NCBI GenBank assembly: GCA_035656335.1
Contig: DASRSS010000243.1
Span: 1 to 6,957, forward strand
Reading direction: 5' to 3'
From: DASRSS01 sp035656335
GTDB taxonomy: Bacteria > Actinomycetota > Actinomycetes > Mycobacteriales > Jatrophihabitantaceae
DNA length: 6,957 nucleotides
Both the position numbers and the translations under genes were made by a program. Within the stretch, counting starts at the first letter, position 1. Each line of letters starts with the position of its first letter. The notes under the pieces are model-generated. The model ran no database searches and had not been told where the DNA came from. It worked only from the letters and a program-made list of their open reading frames with translations. This document shows, piece by piece, positions 1 through 5,115 of this stretch.

Positions 1-245
1 CTGCCGTTGAGCAGCGCCGGCTCGCTGCCGTTGCCCAGGAGCGTGTCGGTGTCGATGACGAGGTTGACCTCGACGGGCACCTGGTCGGCGTGTTCTTGTC
101 CGGTGACGCGTTCGACGAGGGTGTCGGCCATGACCTGTCCAGGTCCGCGTCCGTCGCCGGTGGCGATGTTGAGGTCTGCTTCGCGGCCGAGGGCGGCGTA
201 GACGGCGACGCCTTGCGCGACGGGCAGGAATGCGGTGAGCCGAGT

Positions 246-284
246 CTCCCCCGCCGGCTACGCCCTCACTGGCGGGGGGACCCC
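246..284. repeat. 39-nt hairpin-forming insert interrupting the DUF222 remnant
   Basis: Relative to the usual DUF222 reading (PAPDA-M-TRLTAFLP), exactly 13 extra codons including a TAG sit between the two halves, and the frame continues afterwards. The insert contains the inverted pair CCCCCGCC (248-255) and GGCGGGGG (271-278) with a 15-nt loop. It ends in a G-run/C-run (GGGGGGACCCCC, 274-285) that can also fold. It encodes no protein. Size and symmetry resemble a REP-like or other non-autonomous palindromic element. That it was inserted is inferred from the interrupted protein motif; the boundaries are uncertain by a few bases because the edge bases are ambiguous. Confidence 0.6.
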
Positions 285-286
285 CA

Positions 287-308
287 CTGCGTCCGGCGCC
301 GGACGCAG
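287..308. repeat. perfect 22-bp palindrome abutting the insert
   Basis: CTGCGTCCGGC (287-297) is followed immediately by its exact reverse complement GCCGGACGCAG (298-308), with no spacer. On the minus strand it is part of the codons for the conserved LRPAPDA stretch of DUF222. Its symmetry may therefore come simply from codon choice at a conserved motif. It touches the edge of the 39-nt hairpin insert, which raises the possibility that it served as a structured insertion target. Confidence 0.7.
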
Positions 309-406
309 CGTCACCCGCCGCTCGTTCGCGGAATGGCTGAGCCGGTGCACGAACCCGGTCGGGTCGATCCGGTACGCGGCTTATTTCGTATGCAGATTCC
401 GCCATC

Positions 407-454
407 ATCAACAGCACGTTGTGGTCGCCAGGGCGACCACAACGTGCTCTTGAT
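407..454. repeat. long inverted repeat (23-bp arms, 22 paired, 2-nt loop)
   Basis: The arms are 407-429 and 432-454, separated only by AG at 430-431. The inner 17 bp (AGCACGTTGTGGTCGCC and its complement, 413-429/432-448) are perfect. One mismatch (412/449) is followed by five more pairs. A transcript in either direction would form a very stable hairpin. No T-run follows on either strand, but actinobacterial terminators often lack one, so a bidirectional terminator downstream of the TetR gene is possible. It could also be a dispersed repeat or transposon-end remnant. Both readings are inference; the inverted repeat itself is read directly. Confidence 0.8.
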
Positions 455-625
455 CAACGAGAAGGAGGGGGACCGGCTGAAAGACGCCGGGAACGAAAGC
501 CGGCGCGGAAGCCCGTAAGTACGAAGCCGTCCCGCCGTCGCCGCCAAGGAACGCAACCGAGCTGAACGGACAGCCGGCCACGGAAGCCGAACGGACGAGA
601 GCCGTCCCGCCGCCGCAGGCACCAA
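455..625. other. intergenic stretch without a credible gene
   Basis: No open frame here looks like a protein; the frames crossing it are low-complexity or run out of neighbouring genes. It contains a purine-rich tract (AGAAGGAGGGGGA, near 460-472), a small inverted repeat CGCCGG/CCGGCG (485-490/500-505), and a 13-bp direct repeat AGCCGTCCCGCCG (525-537 and 600-612). A weak 5-bp stem, GGACG/CGTCC (593-597/603-607), sits just downstream of the TetR stop and might contribute to termination. Together with the neighbouring inverted repeat this looks like a degraded junction rather than a regulatory region. Confidence 0.5.
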
Positions 626-1285
626 TCAGCCGCTGCGCCAGGCTGCCATGCCAAGCGCAATCAGCCGTAGCTGCCGTTCGCTCGTGGACAGGATGCGTTG
701 CTCGTCCTCGCGATGCCGGTGATCGACCTCCAGCAACCGCAGCACGGTGTTCAGCATCGCGGCCACCATGAGGTCCGCGGCCATCTCCAGGTCCTCCGAC
801 GACCAGTCCCCGCCCGCGGTCAGCCGCGCCAGGTCGACGGTGAGCTCGCTGGTGAACAGCCGTAGCTCCATCGCGATGGCGCGCCGCACGGCCGAGACCC
901 CGCCGTAGCGTTCGCGGGTCAGGAACTGGAATTGCGCCGGGTGCTCGCGCACCTGCCGTCCCAGGATCGCGACCGTGCCGGCGATGATGTCGCCGCGGTT
1001 GGACGTCCCGCGGCGCGCGTCGCGGGTCATCTGCCGCAGCGGCCGCATGCACTCGTCGACGAGCTCGACGCCCAGCGCGTCCATCGAGTCGAAGTGCCGG
1101 TAGAACGCGGTGGGCACGATCCCGGCGTCCCGGGCGACCTCGCGGAGGCTGACGCTCGCCAGGCTCCGGGTCGTCACCATCTGCAGGGTGGCGTCGAGCA
1201 GCTTCTGCCGCGTGCGCTCCTTGCGCTCGGCCCGGCCGCCGGTCCGTTCCGCCCGGCCGACGGTCGCGGACGCGTGCTCTGTCAC
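626..1285 (-). CDS. TetR-family repressor, FabR/DesT-like, of the adjacent desaturase genes
   Basis: A 219-aa DNA-binding protein. The N-terminal TetR helix-turn-helix spans about residues 23-68, with the recognition region VSLREVARDAGIVPTAFYRHF at 45-65. The following VELVDECMRPLRQMTRDAR stretch (73-91) matches my memory of the E. coli FabR / Pseudomonas DesT subgroup, whose members have VDE...LRQ at the same place. Those proteins sense acyl-CoA or acyl-ACP saturation and repress unsaturated fatty acid or desaturase genes. The remaining C-terminal helices would form the ligand and dimer domain. It is divergent from a reductase-desaturase operon, the DesT-desCB arrangement, which supports control of that operon and of itself. 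I chose the GTG at 1285: no Shine-Dalgarno precedes it, but a TANNNT box lies exactly 7 nt upstream, as in leaderless mRNAs. An upstream in-frame GTG (1306) would add seven residues and cannot be excluded. The open frame runs much further upstream, but that part is a shadow of the reductase gene. Confidence 0.88.
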   Translation of the reverse strand: MTEHASATVGRAERTGGRAERKERTRQKLLDATLQMVTTRSLASVSLREVARDAGIVPTAFYRHFDSMDALGVELVDECMRPLRQMTRDARRGTSNRGDIIAGTVAILGRQVREHPAQFQFLTRERYGGVSAVRRAIAMELRLFTSELTVDLARLTAGGDWSSEDLEMAADLMVAAMLNTVLRLLEVDHRHREDEQRILSTSERQLRLIALGMAAWRSG

Positions 1286-1292
1286 AGCCGCA

Positions 1293-1298
1293 AGAGTA
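1293..1298 (-). promoter_or_regulatory. putative -10 box of a leaderless TetR transcript
   Basis: TACTCT on the minus strand fits the actinobacterial TANNNT -10 consensus and ends 7 nt before the GTG at 1285, so transcription would start at or next to the start codon. No convincing -35 (TTGAC-like) is found 16-19 nt further upstream. Position and consensus are seen in the sequence; leaderless initiation is inferred. Confidence 0.45.
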
Positions 1299-1300
1299 CG

Positions 1301-1314
1301 CCCGTGCACACGGG
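1301..1314. promoter_or_regulatory. inverted repeat in the TetR promoter (possible second operator)
   Basis: CCCGTG-CA-CACGGG is a perfect 6+2+6 inverted repeat occupying the expected spacer between the -10 and -35 of the TetR promoter. Its sequence is unrelated to the TTCACT/AGTGAA site, so if it is an operator it would more likely serve another regulator. In GC-rich DNA such a site can also arise by chance. Confidence 0.3.
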
Positions 1315-1356
1315 ACACAGAGTCGGACACGTACCCCAGCTCACATACCGCTCGGA

Positions 1357-1362
1357 TTGACA
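1357..1362 (+). promoter_or_regulatory. consensus -35 element of the reductase-desaturase operon
   Basis: TTGACA is an exact sigma-70-type -35 hexamer, 67 nt before the reductase ATG and inside the divergent intergenic region. The matching -10 is not clear: TTCACT at a 19-nt spacing (1382-1387) is the nearest candidate and is part of the operator-like repeat. A poor -10 overlapped by an operator is consistent with a repressed promoter. Confidence 0.5.
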
Positions 1363-1381
1363 AGCCCCGCCTCCGGTCTGC

Positions 1382-1397
1382 TTCACTAGTCAGTGAA
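1382..1397. promoter_or_regulatory. probable TetR operator TTCACT-N4-AGTGAA
   Basis: The two 6-bp arms (1382-1387 and 1392-1397) are perfect complements around AGTC. The site lies 19 nt after the TTGACA box, over the expected -10 region of the reductase gene. Bound repressor there would block RNA polymerase. Pairing with a divergent TetR gene makes it the best operator candidate for that protein, with possible effects on its own promoter about 85 bp away. The AGTGAA half-site resembles what I remember of the Pseudomonas DesT site (AGTGAAC half-sites); that similarity is from memory. Confidence 0.6.
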
Positions 1398-1429
1398 CGG
1401 GCGTACACCGAAATTTCGGAGGACAGGCG

Positions 1430-2476
1430 ATGGCTGTGCTGCAGCTGCTCGAGGCGCTGGCCACCCCGCACGGCGTGGACCGCTACCTCGAGCTGGTCAA
1501 CCCGATGCTGACCGTGCGGGAACTGCGGGCCGAGATCACCGACGTCCGCCGCACCACCGCGGACAGCGTGACGCTCACCCTGCGCCCGACCCGCCAGTGG
1601 AAGGGCTTCCGCGCCGGCCAGTTCGTCCAGCTCACCGTGGACGTCGACGGCGTGCGCCGCACCCGCTGCTACTCGCCCGCCAACTCGCAGTACCGCGCGG
1701 ACGGCAAGATCGAGCTGACCGTCCGCGCCCACCACGGCGGGCTCGTCTCGCGCCACCTGTTCGCGACCGCCCGCCGCGGCATGGTCGTAGGCCTGGCGCA
1801 GGCGGACGGCGCGTTTGTCCTGCCCGAACAGCGACCCGACCGCATCCTGCTGATCAGCGGCGGCAGCGGCATCACCCCGGTGATGTCCATGCTGCGCACG
1901 CTGCGCGAGGAGAACTACGCGGGCCAGGTCGCGTTCCTGCACTACTGCGACAGCACGGCGGACGTGCCCTACCTGGACGAGCTCGCGGGCCTCGACGGCG
2001 TCGTGCTCGCCACCACGCGCACCACGGACGGGCAGCTCACCGGCCGGTTCGGCCAGGAGCACCTGGACGAGGTCGCGCCCTGGTTCGCGGACGCGCAGAC
2101 CTACCTGTGCGGACCGCCTGCGCTGATGAGCGCGGTGCGTGACCACTACGCGGCCCTGGGCCTTGCGGACCGGCTGCACACCGAGGACTTCCAGCCGGCA
2201 CCGATCGCACCGGCCGGCGAGGCGACCGGCACGGTCACGTTCGCGCGCTCCGGCACCGCCGCGGCGAACTCCGGCGACACCCTGCTGGTCCAGGCCGAGG
2301 CCGCCGGTCTCGATCCCGAATACGGCTGCCGGATGGGCATCTGCTTCTCGTGCACCCAGGTCAAGACCAGCGGCTGCACCCGCAACGTCCTCACCGGCGA
2401 ACTGAACAGCGATCCCGACGTCGAGGTGCAGCTGTGCATCAACGCGCCCGTCGGCGACGTCGCACTCGACATCTAA
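1430..2476 (+). CDS. ferredoxin reductase with C-terminal 2Fe-2S domain, electron donor to the desaturase
   Basis: A 348-aa soluble electron-transfer flavoprotein. In order: an FAD-binding beta-barrel (about 28-130) with the flavin motif RCYS at 79-82; an NAD(P)-binding domain (about 135-250) with GGSGITP at 144-150 and YLCGPPALM at 225-233; then a plant-type 2Fe-2S ferredoxin domain (about 265-348). Cluster ligands are Cys300, Cys305, Cys308 (C-x4-C-x2-C) and Cys336. All expected residues are present and the length is normal for this class, which includes M. tuberculosis Rv3230c, the partner of DesA3. Electrons would run from NAD(P)H to FAD to 2Fe-2S and then to the di-iron desaturase encoded 18 bp downstream, almost certainly on the same mRNA. 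The ATG at 1430 has a strong GGAGGA (1418-1423) with 6-nt spacing. The operator-like repeat upstream suggests control by the divergent TetR protein. Confidence 0.93.
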   Translation: MAVLQLLEALATPHGVDRYLELVNPMLTVRELRAEITDVRRTTADSVTLTLRPTRQWKGFRAGQFVQLTVDVDGVRRTRCYSPANSQYRADGKIELTVRAHHGGLVSRHLFATARRGMVVGLAQADGAFVLPEQRPDRILLISGGSGITPVMSMLRTLREENYAGQVAFLHYCDSTADVPYLDELAGLDGVVLATTRTTDGQLTGRFGQEHLDEVAPWFADAQTYLCGPPALMSAVRDHYAALGLADRLHTEDFQPAPIAPAGEATGTVTFARSGTAAANSGDTLLVQAEAAGLDPEYGCRMGICFSCTQVKTSGCTRNVLTGELNSDPDVEVQLCINAPVGDVALDI

Positions 2477-2494
2477 CGCAGCGAGGAGATCGGC

Positions 2495-3607
2495 ATGAGC
2501 ATCACCCTGACCGAGCAGCAGATCGAGGACATCGGCCGCGAGCTGGACGAGCTGCGCCAGCGGGTCGTCGCCGACCTAGGCGCGGACGACCGCGAGTACA
2601 TCTACAACATCGTCAAGGTGCAGCGGGCGCTCGAGGTCGCCGGCCGCGGCTCGCTGTTCCTCGGCTTCCTGCCGCCGTTCTGGCTCGCGGGGACGGCCGC
2701 CCTGAGCCTGTCCAAGATCCTGGACAACATGGAGATCGGCCACAACGTCATGCACGGCCAGTACGACTGGATGCGTGACCCGGCGCTGAACTCGAAGATG
2801 TTCGAGTGGGACACCGCGTGCCCGGCCGACCAGTGGCGGCACTCGCACAACTACATGCACCACACCTACACGAACATCGTCGACAAGGACCGCGACATCG
2901 GTTACGGCATCCTGCGCATGGACCCCGCGCAGCGGTGGAACCCCTACTACCTGGGCAACCCGCTGTGGGCGTTCCTGCTGATGACGTTCTTCCAGTACGG
3001 CGTCGCGCTGCACGACCTCGAGGTCGAGAACGTCATCGCCGGCAAGCGGTCCCTGGCCGACAACAAGAAGCTCTGGCGCGGCATCTGGCGCAAGACCGGC
3101 AAGCAGACGCTGAAGGACTACGTGCTCTTCCCCGTCCTGACCGGGCCGCTGTTCGCCTCGACTATCACCGCGAACGCGACCGCCAACCTGGTCCGCAACC
3201 TGTGGGCGTACTCGATCATCTTCTGCGGCCACTTCCCGACCGGTGTCGCGACCTTCACCGAGGAGGAGTGCGAGGACGAGTCGCGCGGGCACTGGTACGT
3301 GCGGCAGATGCTCGGTTCGGCGAACATCACCGGCGGCAAGCTGTTCCACATCCTCAGCGGCAACCTGTCGCACCAGATCGAGCACCACCTGTTCCCGGAC
3401 ATCCCGGCCCGTCGCTACCCGCAGATCGCGGACGAGGTGAAGGCGATCTGCGAGAAGTACGGCCTGCCGTACAACACCGGCCGGCTGTCCAAGCAGCTCG
3501 GCTCGACGTGGGCCAAGATCTTCCGGCTCGCGCTGCCCGGCGGCGGCGACCCGAACGGCGAGCCGGCGATTACCGTGGTACCCACCGAGACGCGCGCGGC
3601 GGCCTGA
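2495..3607 (+). CDS. desA3: membrane acyl-CoA desaturase, DesA3-type (stearoyl-CoA Delta9 class)
   Basis: A 370-aa integral membrane di-iron fatty acid desaturase. All three histidine boxes are present: H83-x3-H87 (HNVMH), H118-x3-HH (HNYMHH, 118-123) and QIEHH (294-298); His116 and His293 lie next to the boxes. Hydrophobic stretches near 53-73, 155-172, 209-228 and 232-250 fit the usual four-helix membrane core with the boxes on the cytoplasmic face. The reaction is O2- and electron-dependent insertion of a cis double bond into a saturated acyl-CoA. By similarity to M. tuberculosis DesA3 (Rv3229c), stearoyl-CoA to oleoyl-CoA is most likely, but substrate and position cannot be read from sequence. 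QIEHH also occurs in linoleoyl-CoA/front-end relatives. ATG 2495 has GAGGAG (2483-2488) with 6-nt spacing. It follows the reductase by 18 bp, so the two are co-expressed and form a functional pair. Confidence 0.93.
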   Translation: MSITLTEQQIEDIGRELDELRQRVVADLGADDREYIYNIVKVQRALEVAGRGSLFLGFLPPFWLAGTAALSLSKILDNMEIGHNVMHGQYDWMRDPALNSKMFEWDTACPADQWRHSHNYMHHTYTNIVDKDRDIGYGILRMDPAQRWNPYYLGNPLWAFLLMTFFQYGVALHDLEVENVIAGKRSLADNKKLWRGIWRKTGKQTLKDYVLFPVLTGPLFASTITANATANLVRNLWAYSIIFCGHFPTGVATFTEEECEDESRGHWYVRQMLGSANITGGKLFHILSGNLSHQIEHHLFPDIPARRYPQIADEVKAICEKYGLPYNTGRLSKQLGSTWAKIFRLALPGGGDPNGEPAITVVPTETRAAA

Positions 3608-3632
3608 GCGCGCACGATCGCCGGAGGACGAC

Positions 3633-3827
3633 ATGGTCGGCAGGTTCGAGATTCGCAAGGACGTCGCGCAGGAGCTGGCCGAATCCGCGGCCGTCCACGT
3701 CGGGCGCATCTCCACGATCGTGACCACCGCGGTGCGCGACATCGCCCGCGAGGTGGGGTCGTGGGCGACCGACGCGTTCGAGATGCGCGAGGCGGCGGCG
3801 CGCGCCGAGGCGGACGAGGCCGAGTAG
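3633..3827 (+). CDS. 64-aa helical protein of unknown function, in the desaturase operon
   Basis: I do not recognise a named family. The start is well supported: GGAGGA (3623-3628) lies 4 nt before ATG 3633, and the gene begins 25 bp after the desaturase stop on the same strand. The protein (MVGRFEIRKDVAQELAESAA...) has no signal peptide, membrane segment or cysteine. It reads as two or three amphipathic helices, about 8-22, 25-40 and 43-61, with an acidic/alanine-rich tail ending DEAE. Codon choice matches the neighbouring genes, which favours a real gene over a chance frame. Its position suggests a small cytosolic partner or regulator of the desaturase pair, but a role unrelated to lipids is equally possible. 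Confidence applies to coding status only. Confidence 0.72.
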   Translation: MVGRFEIRKDVAQELAESAAVHVGRISTIVTTAVRDIAREVGSWATDAFEMREAAARAEADEAE

Positions 3828-3903
3828 CACCGTCTGGGATCTCGGACGCGTGCGGGCGCGTCGCGCTGGCCGCGACTGGCGCTCACGGTGTCCCATAGGA
3901 GCC
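3828..3903 (+). other. 76-nt gap ahead of the histidine-catabolism genes
   Basis: No consensus promoter is visible. CACCGT right after the small-gene stop (3828-3833) can pair with ACGGTG at 3885-3890, enclosing a very GC-rich segment. TGGGA (3835-3839) can alternatively pair with TCCCA (3891-3895) next to the ribosome-binding region. This might be a weak terminator between modules or a structured leader; neither can be decided by eye. The hut genes could be read from an unseen weak promoter here or by read-through from the desaturase operon. Confidence 0.35.
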
Positions 3904-5115
3904 GTGACCTTCGACCGGTTGTGGGCCGAGCTGGAGCCGATCGGCCGCTCGGACGCGTCCGGCGGTTACCGGCGCTTCGCCTGGACGGACGCCGACCTGC
4001 AGCTGCGCGAGTGGTTTGCCGCGCAGGCCGAGGCGCACGGCCTCGCGCTCACGACCGACCGCGCCGGCAACCAGTGGGCCTGGTCGGGCGACCCGGACTC
4101 CCAGCCCGGGCTCGTCCTCGGCTCGCACCTGGACTCCGTGCCCGACGGCGGCGCGTTCGACGGACCGCTCGGCGTGGTCTCGGCGTTCGCGGCACTGGAC
4201 GCGCTGACCGAGCAGGGCTTCGCGCCCGCGCTGCCCATCGGGATCGTCAATTTCGCCGACGAGGAGGGCGCCCGCTTCGGCATCGCCTGCTCCGGATCGC
4301 GTCTGCTCACCGGCGCGCTCGAACCCGACCGGGCGCGGAACCTGCGCGACGCCGACGGCGTGACGATGGCCGAGGCACTCGCCCGCGCGGGCCGCGACCC
4401 CGCGCACCTCGGTCGCGACGACGAGGCGCTGCGCCGGATCGGCACGTTCGTCGAACTGCACGTCGAGCAGGGCCGCGGCCTGGCCGACCTCCACCGTCCG
4501 GTCGCGGTCGGCACGGCGATCTGGCCGCACGGCCGCTGGCGCATCGACCTGCCCGGCGAGGCGAACCACGCGGGGACGACCCGCCTGGCCGACCGCCGCG
4601 ACCCGATGCTGGCGCTGGCCGAGGTCATCCAGCAGGCCCGCGCCGCGGCCGAACGGCACGGCGTCGTCGCGACCTGCGGGAAGGTGCGGGTGGAACCCAA
4701 CGGCGTCAACGCGATCCCGTCGCACGTCAGCGTCTGGCTGGACGCGCGCGGCGACGAACCCGATCGCGTGCTCGCGCTGGTCGCCGAACTCGAGCAGCTC
4801 GCCGCGACGCACGGCGGCACGCTGACCGCCGAGTCGTGGACGGACCGCACCGGCTTCGACGCTGCGCTGTCCGAGCGGCTGGCCGACCTGCTCGACGGCG
4901 CTCCGCAGCTGGACACCGGCGCCGGCCACGACGCGGGCATCCTGGCCAACGCCGGCGTGCCGACCGCGATGCTGTTCGTGCGCAATCCGACGGGCGTCTC
5001 GCACTCGCCCGCGGAGTTCGCCGAGCGGGACGACTGCCTCGCCGGCGTTGCCGCGCTCGCCGCCGTCGTCCAGGACCTCGCCGGCGACGAACGTCTCGCG
5101 GACGAGACCGCATGA
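3904..5115 (+). CDS. M20-family amidohydrolase (allantoate/N-carbamoyl amino acid hydrolase type), possible N-formylglutamate deformylase
   Basis: A 403-aa zinc/manganese amidohydrolase of the AllC-like M20 group. Metal-ligand motifs are all present: GSHLD (His75, Asp77), AFDGPLGV (Asp86), ADEEGARF (Glu120 catalytic, Glu121 metal), ELHVEQG (His186) and GVSHSP (His367). The dimerisation/substrate domain has NHAGTTRLADRRD (221-233) and GAGHDAG (339-345). By homology it would be called allantoate amidohydrolase, which releases ammonia, CO2 and ureidoglycine. No purine-degradation gene is nearby, and it overlaps hutF by 4 bp. In this context it probably removes the formyl group from N-formyl-L-glutamate, replacing HutG. 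I chose GTG 3904 because family proteins begin near TFDRLWAELEPIGR; AGGAG at 3897-3901 lies only 2 nt before it, which is close. An upstream in-frame GTG (3850) would add an arginine-rich tail with no family resemblance. The fold is certain; the substrate is inferred. Confidence 0.88.
   Translation: MTFDRLWAELEPIGRSDASGGYRRFAWTDADLQLREWFAAQAEAHGLALTTDRAGNQWAWSGDPDSQPGLVLGSHLDSVPDGGAFDGPLGVVSAFAALDALTEQGFAPALPIGIVNFADEEGARFGIACSGSRLLTGALEPDRARNLRDADGVTMAEALARAGRDPAHLGRDDEALRRIGTFVELHVEQGRGLADLHRPVAVGTAIWPHGRWRIDLPGEANHAGTTRLADRRDPMLALAEVIQQARAAAERHGVVATCGKVRVEPNGVNAIPSHVSVWLDARGDEPDRVLALVAELEQLAATHGGTLTAESWTDRTGFDAALSERLADLLDGAPQLDTGAGHDAGILANAGVPTAMLFVRNPTGVSHSPAEFAERDDCLAGVAALAAVVQDLAGDERLADETA

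Larger units (their letters stand above)
1..380 (-). pseudogene. 13E12-family (DUF222) HNH-endonuclease-like gene, decayed and truncated fragment
   Basis: Read on the minus strand, this stretch encodes a recognisable central part of a 13E12/DUF222 protein. It contains YRIDPTGFVHRLSHS, then ANERRVTLRPAPDA, then TRLTAFLPVAQGV, and later GQVMADTLVERVTG and VPVEVNLVIDTDTLLG. Family members are usually 400-500 aa, with DUF222 followed by a C-terminal HNH nuclease motif. Here the HNH part would lie beyond position 1, so it cannot be judged. The 5' half is missing: homology starts near 380, just after an in-frame TAA (381-383). A second in-frame stop, TAG at 258-260, lies in a short insert (246-284) that splits the conserved PAPDA/TRLTAFLP block. 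The reading frame resumes after the insert. The family is multicopy in actinobacteria and its function is poorly defined. I am confident of the family from its motifs, and the two in-frame stops support pseudogene status. Confidence 0.85.

Noticed and set aside
90..518. Plus-strand open frame of 142 aa over the left edge
   Set aside because: It runs opposite the DUF222 remnant and across repeats, with no recognisable domain and no ribosome-binding site.
626..2179. A 517-aa minus-strand open frame covering the TetR gene and much of the reductase
   Set aside because: Only the last 219 residues show a protein family (TetR). The upstream part is the antisense shadow of the reductase, rich in Ala/Arg/Val without motifs.
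3024..3035. GACCTCGAGGTC-type palindrome in the desaturase gene
   Set aside because: It lies within codons for DLEV in a gene under strong protein-level constraint; chance palindromes of this size are common in GC-rich coding DNA.
3888..5111. N-terminal extension of the hutF frame (846 aa in total) as a possible fusion protein
   Set aside because: The first ~400 codons are arginine-rich shadow of the M20 gene. HutF homology starts at ATG 5112, which overlaps the preceding stop in the usual coupled way.
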